From Bacteroidota bacterium (GTDB lineage: Bacteria; Bacteroidota; Bacteroidia; Cytophagales; Cyclobacteriaceae): 43,256 bases of DNA. A program made the position numbers and the translations under genes. The notes beneath the pieces were generated by a model. It saw nothing but the letters and a program-made list of their open reading frames with translations. It was not told the DNA's origin and did not search any database. Of the stretch, positions 33,346-41,936 are shown piece by piece. The stretch is taken from contig JAJRQT010000176.1 in the NCBI GenBank assembly GCA_024280115.1, positions 1-43,256 of the forward strand, read 5' to 3'. How positions within the stretch are numbered: position 1 is the stretch's first letter; every line of letters begins with the position of its first letter.

Positions 33346-33921
33346 ATGAAAAATCGATTGATATTCTCGGCGTTTTTTGTCATCAATTTTTATGGCTTAT
33401 CTTATTGCCAGGGAAATATTAGAAATGAAATTCATTCTAAAAATTTAACATGGGTTTCCTTAGAATATGAACCCACTTATGATTTTCAGGAACAGTTGTC
33501 TGAAGTGGTAATTGCATCCTTTCAGGTAAACGAAGGATTAAGGCTCAAGGACAGCCAGAAGATAAGAAGTGGAGTGTTGAGTGCTATAAATAATCTGATT
33601 CATATGAATGACAACAATTTATCTTTAAAAGCTCATAATCCCTGGTATTTGTACAAAATGAGAATGGGACTCAGATTAAAACGGATATATAACTCAAATG
33701 ATTTGGAAAGTCAAAAGATTTATTTTGATGAGTTTAATCGAGAACTATATAAAAGTATTAAATCTTATGGGCTGAAAAACAAGAAGTTTTATTATCAATC
33801 TTGCCCTGTGACTTTTGATCATAAGGGGGGATATTGGTTTAACGACAAACCCTCAATAAGAAATCCATACATGGGAATCTCAAATCAGAATTGCGGGTTT
33901 GTAGCTGAAATTATTAAATGA
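33346..33921 (+). CDS. Divergent DUF3347 protein, copy 3
   Basis: 191 residues from ATG 33346; an in-frame TTG at 33334 is less likely. Signal peptide (FYGLSYCQ). The fold pattern is retained: YDFQEQLSEVVIASFQVNEG, QKIRSGVLSAINNLIHMNDN, YFDEFNRELYKSIKSYG and YYQSCPVTFDHKGGYW with NPYMGISNQNCG. The Met/His-rich head is gone, as are several Met residues in the signature (CPVT for CPMA). It may have lost tight copper binding or changed function. It starts 23 bases after TRASH-like copy 2 and is followed by a broken TRASH-like gene. Confidence 0.8.
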   Translation: MKNRLIFSAFFVINFYGLSYCQGNIRNEIHSKNLTWVSLEYEPTYDFQEQLSEVVIASFQVNEGLRLKDSQKIRSGVLSAINNLIHMNDNNLSLKAHNPWYLYKMRMGLRLKRIYNSNDLESQKIYFDEFNRELYKSIKSYGLKNKKFYYQSCPVTFDHKGGYWFNDKPSIRNPYMGISNQNCGFVAEIIK

Positions 33922-33949
33922 TAAAAAAATGATTTTAAATCCATATGAA

Positions 33950-34133
33950 ATGAAAAAAAATAATTGACCTTTTTTCAATAATCATCGGTATAATTATTTC
34001 CGGAATAATATTGTTCTCATCACCAGGTAACATCCGGCGTTTTTTCCCTGAAAATCTTTGGGCGTCAATTAACGAGCAAATTGTACCGGAACTTGAATGT
34101 ATGGTTTCCTCCAATATAGTTGTTAACATATGA
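33950..34133 (+). pseudogene. Broken third TRASH-like Cys protein gene
   Basis: The ATG at 33950 is followed by eight A residues and runs into TGA after five codons. One A fewer would open a frame (from 33960) that reads a membrane anchor (IIDLFSIIIGIIISGIILFS), a spacer and then PELECMVSSNIVVNI before TGA 34131. The ELxCMV piece matches TELVCMV of the two intact copies, and the position (after a DUF3347 gene) is the same. The rest of the Cys domain is missing. Evidence is short, so this is probable rather than certain. Confidence 0.45.
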
Positions 34134-34205
34134 TCAAGATCATTAGTGCATTCGGAATGTTTGATTAATTTTGTAATTAGGTTTGAGATTATTATAATCC
34201 ATATA

Positions 34206-34718
34206 ATGCTGACGAAATTATTTACATATAAATCCGGAATAGTCATAACATTGATTATGGCCATATCCAGCGTCTATGTGTGCCAGGTATTGTGCGATTT
34301 TGATGTTTATAATGTGAATCCGGCTGGTCGTACAACCGTATTTAATATTTCAAATCAGGCCACATCAGATCATAATGAAAATCATAGTTTCGATAATCAC
34401 CAGCATGATTTAGAAAAGAATCATCAGCATCACAGTGTTACAAATAATGATCATGAAAAACAAACAAATCATCACCCGAGCCAGGCTGAAGATTGCTGTG
34501 AAGAGATGACCAATAGTATTTTCAATTCACTAATAACTCAAAAAATTGGAATCCCTACGTTAGAGGCCAAATTGTTCCTTGTTTTTGAAATAAAACTTTC
34601 TGCTTTTCAAGCAACTTATAATAATTTATTTACTGAAAACTTTAAATTCTATTCGGACTCTTCTCCACCAATTTTAATCGGTGGTATATATATCTTTGTC
34701 CAATCCTTCCTTTTATAG
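34206..34718 (+). CDS. Histidine-rich distant HYC_CC_PP-like protein
   Basis: 170 residues from the ATG at 34206; a GTG at 34146 would add 20 residues with a second hydrophobic stretch. N-terminal anchor GIVITLIMAISSVYVCQVLC, then a strongly His-rich segment (DHNENHSFDNHQHDLEKNHQ, HHSVTNNDHEKQTNHH) with about ten His in 40 residues, then AEDCCEEMTN, and a C-terminus SSPPILIGGIYIFVQSFLL that matches the PP...YVQSFLI ending of the HYC_CC_PP copies. It therefore looks like a third, diverged member in which a His-rich segment was added and HYC was lost. Probably a periplasmic metal-binding protein (Cu, Zn or Ni). Confidence 0.7.
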   Translation: MLTKLFTYKSGIVITLIMAISSVYVCQVLCDFDVYNVNPAGRTTVFNISNQATSDHNENHSFDNHQHDLEKNHQHHSVTNNDHEKQTNHHPSQAEDCCEEMTNSIFNSLITQKIGIPTLEAKLFLVFEIKLSAFQATYNNLFTENFKFYSDSSPPILIGGIYIFVQSFLL

Positions 34719-34828
34719 GCCCATTTGATTCCTGTCATATGCGCGATCCCTTGTGCATACACAAAGTAGTACTGTAAAATCAGTAACTTCTTATTCTTAA
34801 ATTTTTCTACATTTTAATCAGTATAAAA

Positions 34829-35371
34829 ATGGAATCAGTCTCATTAAATATAAAAAATATGGTTTGCCCAAGATGTATTTTCGCTGTAGAAAATATCATG
34901 GCAGAATTGGGTATTCAAATAAAAAGTATTGATTTGGGTCATGTAATCGTACTCATACCTAAAACAGTGCATATGGATGATATTAAAAGTAAATTGGATC
35001 AACTTGGGTTTGAATTAATTCGGGAAAAAAATGATTTATATGTTGAAAATATCAAGGTATTGGTAATTGAGTATCTAAAGCTTATCGAAGAATCTAACGT
35101 GATTCACGTTTTATCGGATTTTATCACTAAAAGCATGGGTAAGAATTATAACTATTTGACTAAGATATTTTCACAAAAATGCGGTTTGACAATTGAGCAG
35201 TATTTTATAAAACAAAGATTACAGCGGGTAAAAGAGCTGCTGGATCAAGATGAACTAAATGTAACAGAAATCTCATATAAATTATGTTACAGCAGTGTGA
35301 ATTATCTATCTACTCAATTCAAAAAATTTGTTGGCGTGTCAATTAGTGAATACAAATCTGATTTGAACTAA
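34829..35371 (+). CDS. AraC-type regulator with N-terminal HMA-like CPRC domain (copper sensor candidate 2)
   Basis: 180 residues, paralogue of 13578. N-terminal half SVSLNIKNMVCPRCIFAVEN keeps the CxxC loop; the C-terminal half is the AraC DNA-binding region (YLTKIFSQKCGLTIEQYFIK, ELNVTEISYKLCYSSVNYLS, QFKKFVGVSISEYKSDLN). Its last helix differs from copy 1 at several positions, so it could bind a related but not identical site. It lies 110 bases after the His-rich gene and closes the copper island, mirroring the copy at the other end. Confidence 0.82.
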   Translation: MESVSLNIKNMVCPRCIFAVENIMAELGIQIKSIDLGHVIVLIPKTVHMDDIKSKLDQLGFELIREKNDLYVENIKVLVIEYLKLIEESNVIHVLSDFITKSMGKNYNYLTKIFSQKCGLTIEQYFIKQRLQRVKELLDQDELNVTEISYKLCYSSVNYLSTQFKKFVGVSISEYKSDLN

Positions 35372-35434
35372 TTAAAAACGATTTATAAAAATATATCTGA
35401 GTCAATAAATAGACTAAAAGTTCAGGGGATTCAG

Positions 35435-35653
35435 ATGAATTTCAAAAAAATCAATAACAAATACTATTGTGAGGAAATTGATGAGTACTTCGATGAAAAC
35501 AGCGTGAAAAAATTTGACAAGTATAAATATACTTATGGGGCAAAAAATTCAAAAATAGCTGTGGTTTCCATAATTGAAACCGATACAAATTTACGAGGAG
35601 TTTTCATTGAAATTCCAGAGAATAACATTAGTTATTCAAAAGTAATTGTTTGA
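35435..35653 (+). CDS. Small hypothetical protein
   Basis: 72 residues, charged, soluble, no signal peptide: YYCEEIDEYFDENSVKKFDK, AVVSIIETDTNLRGVFIEIP. The composition looks like a real small protein (Lys/Glu/Asp/Tyr, predicted beta), but there is no recognised domain and no Cys motif. The start follows GGGGATTCAG, a weak ribosome-binding site. It is convergent with the TonB receptor gene, and its link to the copper genes is only by position. Confidence 0.5.
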   Translation: MNFKKINNKYYCEEIDEYFDENSVKKFDKYKYTYGAKNSKIAVVSIIETDTNLRGVFIEIPENNISYSKVIV

Positions 35654-35765
35654 GTTTCTTTCTTTCTTTTGGGCTCATAAAGATAGTAGCGTAAACAAAT
35701 TTCTGTTTATGTTGCTTGACAAAATGGTTAGTTAACGGTATGCCTAAAGAATCATAGTAAAACCA

Positions 35766-38528
35766 TCAGAAGTTGATAGTTAAAGAAATGTTCGGCGTGA
35801 TTCCCATAGATTTAACAGGACTTGATCCGATAATCGGGTTCCACATACCATGACCAGGGGAGTGTCCCATCAGTATTTGATTGAATTTATAGTCCACTAT
35901 ATTTTTCCTGTTGTATAGATTAAAGACGCTTAATCCCAAAACAGCATTGAAATCTTTAAAAAAGAAGGTGTATTTCCCACCAACATCCAACCGGTGATAT
36001 TGAGGAAGGCGCGATCCATTTTTTTCATCAATATTTACTACGGTAACATGATCATTGAAATCATTCATGGTTGATTCATTGGGTACAACACTACTGGATT
36101 GACTGTAGGGCCTGCCAGACCCGTACACCCAGGTGGCAAACAATTCCAGTTTTCCAAAATTATAACTGCCATATGTATTGACCTCATGACGCTGATCGTG
36201 ATCGGCATAAAAAGTCTGGCCTTCATTAATTTCGTCAAATGAATATTGTACCATACTATAAGTATATCCCAGCCATGCATTGAAAGACTTCCCTGTTTTT
36301 TTTAGTAAAAATTCAAGGCCTTCGGACTTACCACTTCCTTCAAAAAACATGTCCTCATAGTTACTAAATTCAGTTACTAATCCTCCATTTGTGAAAGCAT
36401 ACTCCAATAATCCGTCAAAGTCCTTTCTAAAGTAATCAACATTGAAAACGAATTCTCCAAAGCGATAGTCCAGGCCTGCCGATAAGTGTTTCCCTTTTTG
36501 AACCGGAATGGTTGAATCATCGGCCAGGAGCCAAAAGTCACGACTGCCCTGTAGGGCATTTTTAGTATTGGATTGATTGACGAATTGATGGTAAATACCG
36601 TATGCTCCCTTTAGCCTGACTTGTGAAGTGACCTGCTGTGATACTGATATTCGTGGCTCAGGATACCACTCCCCGGTATTTGAATAATAATTGCCCCGAA
36701 GCCCCAGGTTTAGTGTCAGGCCGGTAAAGGGTTGAAGAACACTGAGACCATACAGACTAAATATACTTTTATTGAGTTCGATGTGTTCTACGAATGTTAC
36801 ATCATCGCTTTTGCTTCGATATACAGTTCCCAGAACTGAAGTTTGCATCCCCAACCTGATAAGCTGATCTTTTGGCAAAAACCATTCATGATCTATTTTG
36901 ACGGTTATATCCTGAATAGAATTGCTTTGTTCTAAAGTAGTGGATATGGTAGATTCCTGATTTTGGCTTGTGCTGACGCTGGTACGAGCTTCGTCGTATT
37001 GGCTCTCATAGCGGGAATAAGAAATAAGCGCATTGGTGTAGTGCGATTGATTCCATAGCCTTGACCACTTAAAGGAAGATCCTACATTTCCCCAATTCAC
37101 AAGCCCCAGGGTATTTTCAGAAACAGTGAGTGTATCGTTGATACTGGTAACTTTGGATTCCTTGAAATTGAGGATGTCATTGCTGTCGTAAAAACTAAAT
37201 GAAATATGATCTTTGAGACCGACCTTTGAAGAAAATTTCAGATTGAGATCGGTATAGTAAAATTCGGGAGTGACGCTGTTTTCCAGTGTGGTAACCTGTG
37301 ATGTATTTCCAGTATTGCCCATGTTGCCCATATTCGACCATTGACCACCCATCGGCATACTACCGGTAGAAGTTGATTGTTCGTCTTCTGAAAAATCAGT
37401 GGCGAAATTTTCAAATATTTTTTCGAACAACGATGTACTGACGATATCAGTATATGATCTTCGTGCGGAAAAGAAAAGCGAACTCCTGTTTTTCTTCAAT
37501 GGAATCTCCAGAGAAGTATTTAAACTGAGCAGGTTTATACCGACAGAACCACTTATTTTATTCAGATTGCCTTCTTTACCCGATATGTCAACAACCCCGG
37601 AAACCCTGCCGCCGTACCTGGCATCATATCCACCTTTGTACAATTGAACAGATTTAATCGCGCTGGGATTTATGGCGCTAAAGTAGCCAAAAAAGTGATC
37701 CATGTGATAAATTGTAAATCCATCAAAAAGGAAAAGATTTTGATTCGTATTGCCCCCCTGAATTGACAGTCCTGCAGAAAACTCATTGGTAGCATTTATT
37801 CCTGGCAAAAGCTGAATGGTTCGCATAAGATCAGTTTCTCCTGCAGAAGGCATACTATAAGCTATTTTCGGATTTACATCTATTTTACCCTCGCTTGCAT
37901 TGATTTCAAAATCATCGGTAATATTGCCCGATATAACCACTTCTTCCAGCTCCCTGGGATTTGCAATCATGTTGACATAGAGTCTTTTGTTTGTCAACCC
38001 TTCATCAATCAGCAAAGTAGCATCCTGGTATCCAAGGTAAGATACCTTTAGAGTTGCAGGCAATGAGGTCCCTGAAATAGAAAAGTAACCGTCAACATTG
38101 GTCAGCAGGTTTCTTTTTTCAGTTTCCAGCCAAACATAAGCGTAGGGCAACCGCTCTCCTGAGGAGGCATCCTGAACTACGCCAATTAAAGAAAAAGTTG
38201 TTTGTGCGGTAGCTTTTCCTTTTGGCTTTTTTTTTATAATAATCACATCATCCTCCAGGAGTTCGAATGTAAGCGGAGTTGGACCTAAGATCTTTTGAAA
38301 TGTTTCATAAACTGAGAGGTCCTGAATTTCTGTGTCTAATATGATATCGCTAACTGCGTGGTCTCCATAAGCGATCTTTAGTTCGTACTTTACATTCAGG
38401 GTAGTAAGAGCTTCCTTTAGTGGAGTATTTCTGAATGATTCATTGATTCGGACATTAGATTTCCCATTGACCTCAGTTACGAGTGCAAAAAACAATATCA
38501 GAAAAATGTTAATAATATGGTATCTCAT
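35766..38528 (-). CDS. TonB-dependent outer-membrane receptor with STN domain and Met-rich loop
   Basis: 920 residues. Signal peptide (ALVTEVNG), STN domain at about 26-98 (FRNTPLKEALTTLNVKYELK, YETFQKILGPTPLTFE) used to signal to a FecR anti-sigma factor, a CarboxypepD_reg-like domain at about 111-190 (RLPYAYVWLETEKRNLLTNV), plug at about 200-330 (LPGINATNEFSAGLSIQGGN, RYGGRVSGVVDISGKEGNL) and a 22-strand barrel ending in ISLTINF. At about 383-405 lies GSMPMGGQWSNMGNMGNTGN, a Met/Gly/Asn-rich loop probably facing outward, reminiscent of copper-binding Met motifs. The ligand is unknown; copper or a copper complex is inference. Last gene of the unit with the sigma factor and FecR, 83 bases downstream of FecR. 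Confidence 0.9.
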   Translation of the reverse strand: MRYHIINIFLILFFALVTEVNGKSNVRINESFRNTPLKEALTTLNVKYELKIAYGDHAVSDIILDTEIQDLSVYETFQKILGPTPLTFELLEDDVIIIKKKPKGKATAQTTFSLIGVVQDASSGERLPYAYVWLETEKRNLLTNVDGYFSISGTSLPATLKVSYLGYQDATLLIDEGLTNKRLYVNMIANPRELEEVVISGNITDDFEINASEGKIDVNPKIAYSMPSAGETDLMRTIQLLPGINATNEFSAGLSIQGGNTNQNLFLFDGFTIYHMDHFFGYFSAINPSAIKSVQLYKGGYDARYGGRVSGVVDISGKEGNLNKISGSVGINLLSLNTSLEIPLKKNRSSLFFSARRSYTDIVSTSLFEKIFENFATDFSEDEQSTSTGSMPMGGQWSNMGNMGNTGNTSQVTTLENSVTPEFYYTDLNLKFSSKVGLKDHISFSFYDSNDILNFKESKVTSINDTLTVSENTLGLVNWGNVGSSFKWSRLWNQSHYTNALISYSRYESQYDEARTSVSTSQNQESTISTTLEQSNSIQDITVKIDHEWFLPKDQLIRLGMQTSVLGTVYRSKSDDVTFVEHIELNKSIFSLYGLSVLQPFTGLTLNLGLRGNYYSNTGEWYPEPRISVSQQVTSQVRLKGAYGIYHQFVNQSNTKNALQGSRDFWLLADDSTIPVQKGKHLSAGLDYRFGEFVFNVDYFRKDFDGLLEYAFTNGGLVTEFSNYEDMFFEGSGKSEGLEFLLKKTGKSFNAWLGYTYSMVQYSFDEINEGQTFYADHDQRHEVNTYGSYNFGKLELFATWVYGSGRPYSQSSSVVPNESTMNDFNDHVTVVNIDEKNGSRLPQYHRLDVGGKYTFFFKDFNAVLGLSVFNLYNRKNIVDYKFNQILMGHSPGHGMWNPIIGSSPVKSMGITPNISLTINF

Positions 38529-38611
38529 TTATAAAATTAGAATACAAATAGTCCGCCGATTAGTTTTTTTTGAAACGTAATTGGCACAACGTTATTTAGT
38601 TCCCTAAGAAA

Positions 38612-39469
38612 CTATTCAATCACAACATATCCTTCCCTGATTTGGTAGTCTAACTCTATTGGATCACAAATTAACTTCAACGCTGTTTCCAGGTTTTTGT
38701 CATTGAAATATCCTGAATATTTTTTTTGCTCAAACTTTTTATCCAGCCTTACCTCGATATTATACTGACGGGAAAGTGTGGCTACAACATTTTTCAAAGG
38801 CTCATTGTCAAAATGAAATTCCCCGGATCTCCAATCTGGTAGATATTCAGTATCAAAAGAAAACCTATTACCCTTTTCTGATTCCCTGAATTTTACTCCT
38901 TCCCCAGGTTTCAATATAATTTTATCTATCCCGTTGATATAATTTACTTTCACGCGTCCTGTCATGCACTCCACTATATAATCCTGACCTCTTGAATATA
39001 TATTGAAACTCGTTCCTAAAACCTGAGTGCTGCCCAATCTGGAGGATACGGTAAAATTCTCACCTTTTTCCACTTCGAAAAATGCTTCGCCTTCCAGTGA
39101 AACATTACGGGTGAACATCCATGACAATTTATTATATTCAACTTTTGAGTCTGCGTTAAGCTCAACAGAAGATCCATCCGGTAATTGATGAGTCAACTTG
39201 CTTCCTTTTATTGCGTGTAAATTTACTTCATTTACCTGGTAAAAGCCAAATCCGACACCAATGAGAATAGCAACTGCCGCAGCAACCCGAAAATAAGCAC
39301 TATATAATTTCCTTATTCCTTGCTCGGGCGCCAATTCGATTACAGGTGCTTCTGTAACCTGCATCTTGTCAAGTTGCTCAAACATCCCAGACATTAAACT
39401 GTCAGCCGGAGCCTGATTGTATTCCAGGGAGAATATTTTGTTTCTTATTTTTTGATCGAAGTATTCCAT
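38612..39469 (-). CDS. FecR-family anti-sigma factor
   Basis: 285 residues from the ATG at 39469, chosen because AGGAG lies about 7 bases before it; an ATG at 39487 would overlap the sigma gene and add six residues. Cytosolic N-terminus that would hold the sigma factor (FDQKIRNKIFSLEYNQAPAD), one membrane segment (FRVAAAVAILIGVGFGFYQV), then the periplasmic FecR domain (HQLPDGSSVELNADSKVEYN, VSLEGEAFFEVEKGENFTVS, VLGTSFNIYSRGQDYIVECM) and a C-terminal DUF4974/STN-like domain (FHFDNEPLKNVVATLSRQYN). The periplasmic part receives the signal from the TonB receptor. Confidence 0.9.
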   Translation of the reverse strand: MEYFDQKIRNKIFSLEYNQAPADSLMSGMFEQLDKMQVTEAPVIELAPEQGIRKLYSAYFRVAAAVAILIGVGFGFYQVNEVNLHAIKGSKLTHQLPDGSSVELNADSKVEYNKLSWMFTRNVSLEGEAFFEVEKGENFTVSSRLGSTQVLGTSFNIYSRGQDYIVECMTGRVKVNYINGIDKIILKPGEGVKFRESEKGNRFSFDTEYLPDWRSGEFHFDNEPLKNVVATLSRQYNIEVRLDKKFEQKKYSGYFNDKNLETALKLICDPIELDYQIREGYVVIE

Positions 39470-39479
39470 TTTAATCTCC

Positions 39480-40013
39480 TTAAGCATTTAATGATTGAAT
39501 TGCGACTTTCAGTTTATTTCTGGCCTTGGCAAGATTGGACTTTGATGTGCCAATCGAAATTTTAAGCATTTCTGCGATCTCATTATGTTTGTAACCTTCA
39601 AGAGCATATAGGTTAAAGACCATTTTATATGAAGGAGGAAGATCCTGCACCAGGTTCAGAATTTCATTTGCCGACATTTCATCAATGATGTCATCGTTAA
39701 AACTACTAATGGAATGATCTTCCGGTTCCGTGAGAAAATAGTGATTCTTGTTATGCCTGAAGTTGTCAATGGCGGTGTTAATTAAGATCCTCCTAAACCA
39801 GACTTTAAATGACCGGCCCATTTCATAATCACCAATATTCATGAAAACCTTAATAAATCCATCGTTGACTACTTCCATTGCTTCATCTTCGTTATTGGAA
39901 TAAGGTAAGCTGATACTCATGGCGTATCTATAATATAGTTGATATAGCTTTTCCTGAGCACTTCTTATATTGCGCTTACAGTCTTCAATAATAGCTTCTT
40001 CTATATCGGGCAA
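39480..40013 (-). CDS. ECF sigma factor (FecI-like, Bacteroidota type)
   Basis: 177 residues. Region 2 at about 22-90 (YQLYYRYAMSISLPYSNNED, EVVNDGFIKVFMNIGDYEMG, FKVWFRRILINTAIDNFRHN) binds core polymerase and the -10 element; region 4 at about 118-172 (LPPSYKMVFNLYALEGYKHN, EIAEMLKISIGTSKSNLAKA, RNKLK) is the helix-turn-helix for -35. No region 1 or 3, so it is an extracytoplasmic-function factor. The FecR stop-start spacing (10 bases) and shared direction show an operon with FecR and the TonB receptor. It is probably released when the receptor detects its ligand. Confidence 0.92.
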   Translation of the reverse strand: MPDIEEAIIEDCKRNIRSAQEKLYQLYYRYAMSISLPYSNNEDEAMEVVNDGFIKVFMNIGDYEMGRSFKVWFRRILINTAIDNFRHNKNHYFLTEPEDHSISSFNDDIIDEMSANEILNLVQDLPPSYKMVFNLYALEGYKHNEIAEMLKISIGTSKSNLAKARNKLKVAIQSLNA

Positions 40014-40071
40014 ATCGTAAAATATTAAAACCGGAAACTTTATATTCCCGGTATTGAATGCTCAATTTATA

Positions 40072-40965
40072 CTATCCTCGATGGGATCGTCTTCTTTCCT
40101 CTAATTTTATAAATTTTCCGTCAGTATCAAAGATCAATATTCCTACATCTTCCATCAATACCTGGATTTCTGAATAATTATCATTGGTGCCCATTCTAAC
40201 ACGGATGATTTCATTTTCAGGATAATGCGATTCAACGTATTCAATAACATTTGCAGGGATATCTTCCATATCCATTTCATCGTAATTCTCGCAATGTCCC
40301 ATCCCGCGCCTGATCATGTCTTTAAAGTTACCATCTTTATCAAATATCATTCCGCCGATATCTTGAATTAATACTTGGTATTCAACCAATTCATCTTCCA
40401 ATCCAATTTCAAAAGCCATTAAAATTTCCTTCTCGGGATAATTCTCATTCAAATAATTCATCATGGAGGATGGTAATTCGCTTAAATCTAATTCTTCTGG
40501 CATCGCTTCAGGATGATCTCTGAATTCGTGTTCACCATCGCCCATCATTCCATCATATCCATTCCCGTTTCTGCTACCCATCATTCCGCCAGATCCATTG
40601 CCCATCGTGTTGCCATTTCCAAACATACCCATATTTTGCATGCCTCCTTCAAACATCTCACCTTCCAATCCCATTCTGGAATTGATATTGCCAAAACCAG
40701 AAAGATCACTATCTTCATGGAAAACAAGATTGGTATTGTTAGTCATAAAAGCTTCATAAGTCACCTTGTTATCTGTGCCTGTAACTTTATAAGCATCGGT
40801 CACTACTTCTCCTCTGAAATTGTTATCTATAAATGTCTGGCTGCTTGATGGAAGGTTTGCCGGGCTTATTTCTGTAATTCCGGGATTCAGACCTATTTCA
40901 TCATTTTTTTGGCATGCTGTAAATGCTGCTAATGCCAAACCTAAAATCATCACTTTCCTTTTCAT
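40072..40965 (-). CDS. PepSY-like lipoprotein with Met/Gly/Asn-rich insertion
   Basis: 297 residues from the ATG at 40965, which puts the signal and lipobox (LALAAFTAC, Cys about 17) at the start; an ATG at 41046 would precede it with 27 unneeded residues. PepSY-like units (beta-lactamase-inhibitor-like fold) recur: DLSELPSSMMNYLNENYPEK with EYQVLIQDIGGMIFDKDGN, DMEDIPANVIEYVESHYPEN with EIQVLMEDVGILIFDTDGK, and a weaker first unit (ISPANLPSSSQTFIDNNFRG). Between units 1 and 2, residues about 100-142 hold MFEGGMQNMGMFGNGN, GGMMGSRNGNGYDGMMG, nine Met in under 45 residues, typical of Cu(I) ligands. It is 58 bases upstream of the sigma gene, so probably the first gene of that operon. Confidence 0.85.
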   Translation of the reverse strand: MKRKVMILGLALAAFTACQKNDEIGLNPGITEISPANLPSSSQTFIDNNFRGEVVTDAYKVTGTDNKVTYEAFMTNNTNLVFHEDSDLSGFGNINSRMGLEGEMFEGGMQNMGMFGNGNTMGNGSGGMMGSRNGNGYDGMMGDGEHEFRDHPEAMPEELDLSELPSSMMNYLNENYPEKEILMAFEIGLEDELVEYQVLIQDIGGMIFDKDGNFKDMIRRGMGHCENYDEMDMEDIPANVIEYVESHYPENEIIRVRMGTNDNYSEIQVLMEDVGILIFDTDGKFIKLEERRRSHRG

Positions 40966-40978
40966 CTTCTTTATATTA

Positions 40979-40992
40979 AATGTTATAAAATT
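40979..40992 (-). promoter_or_regulatory. Weak match to the shared motif, just upstream of the PepSY-like gene
   Basis: On the minus strand AATTTTATAACATT, one mismatch from AATTWYRTAACAWA. It lies only 13 bases before the start codon, closer than the others, so it may be a chance match. Confidence 0.2.
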
Positions 40993-41190
40993 CATAAAAC
41001 ACCTACAGTACGTAATCCGGGTATCAAATGGTTGCCTCTCTCTCAAAATAAATCGTGATCAGTCCGGATTACTTGATTTTTAAGTGCACACCGAAAAGTA
41101 AAACACCCCTGCATTCCCTGAAGGCCCACCTGCCTCCCGGATCCATGTCAATTAGTCAAGGATTTTCTTCTTTCAACCGCCTCGATCTGT

Positions 41191-41251
41191 GTCCTCACGA
41201 ATCGAAAAAACTAGTTTGTGAGGACCTACCTACCGAAGGCAGGCACAAACT
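41191..41251. repeat. Two overlapping inverted repeats
   Basis: GTCCTCAC (41191-41198) pairs with GTGAGGAC (41218-41225); AGTTTGTG (41213-41220) pairs with CACAAACT (41244-41251), with inner CCTACC/GGCAGG. The shared bases mean the two hairpins cannot form together. Confidence 0.55.
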
Positions 41252-41449
41252 ATGGCGAACAAGAGCTGAACCCTTAACTAAATGACATTGGCCTAAAGGG
41301 ATAGGCAGGCTTTGGGAGGTAAGGCTAACAGAGATGAAATTCAATGAACTTTGACTGTTCGGAGCGGTCTCAATTTTATATCATCAAAATTGCTCCTATT
41401 ATTAATCGCGAGCAATAAACAGGCACAAAATTTCATACATCATAAACAA

Positions 41450-41463
41450 AATATCATAACAAT
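41450..41463 (+). promoter_or_regulatory. Weak match to the shared motif upstream of the cytochrome gene
   Basis: AATATCATAACAAT, two mismatches from AATTWYRTAACAWA, 54 bases before the start at 41518, a distance similar to copA. Possible but weak. Confidence 0.25.
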
Positions 41464-41517
41464 TCATAAGGCTATTTGAAGGACCTTTGAAACATAATTA
41501 TTAAAAATAATAGGACA

Positions 41518-41928
41518 ATGGAAAGAAATAGAAAGGGCATGAAGTTAGTGATGTTTTATGGATTAGTGTCATTTACTGTATTCTCCTTGATTGCATTTAA
41601 CTTGAAAGAACCATGGAGAGCTCCTGCTTCAGCTAAAAACAATCTGAATCCTTTAAAAGGTGTTGAAAAAGCTACTAAAGAAGGTAAAAAACTTTTTACA
41701 AATATGTGCGCCATTTGCCACGGAGATAAAGGGCACGGTGATGGAGTAGCCGGAATGGCCTTAAATCCGAGACCGGCAAGTTTAAATACGGACCTTGTCC
41801 AGGATCAGGAGGATGGTGAAATATTTTGGAAAATCACAGTAGGGCGACCGCCTATGGCAACCTATAAAGAGATACTCACTGTGGAGCAACGATGGCAGTT
41901 GGTCAATTATATCAGAACATTTAAGTAA
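41518..41928 (+). CDS. Membrane-anchored class I c-type cytochrome
   Basis: 136 residues. N-terminal membrane segment (LVMFYGLVSFTVFSLIAFNL) keeps it at the inner membrane with the haem domain in the periplasm. Haem motif CAICH at about 62-66 in LFTNMCAICHGDKGHGDGVA; probable axial Met in GRPPMATYKEILTVEQRWQL; ending VNYIRTF as in cytochrome c domains. It transfers electrons; partners unknown. It is 8 bases upstream of the porin gene, so they form an operon. Cytochromes of this kind sometimes support copper enzymes, but nothing here shows that. Confidence 0.88.
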   Translation: MERNRKGMKLVMFYGLVSFTVFSLIAFNLKEPWRAPASAKNNLNPLKGVEKATKEGKKLFTNMCAICHGDKGHGDGVAGMALNPRPASLNTDLVQDQEDGEIFWKITVGRPPMATYKEILTVEQRWQLVNYIRTFK

Positions 41929-41936
41929 TAGAACTT

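Larger units (their letters stand above)
41047..41517. other. Divergent intergenic region with overlapping inverted repeats
   Basis: Spacer between the leftward PepSY-like operon and the rightward cytochrome gene. It holds the mutually exclusive inverted repeats at 41191-41251 and a Cys-free, GC-richer stretch (about 41100-41300). No ORF with convincing composition; both promoters should be here. Confidence 0.5.
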
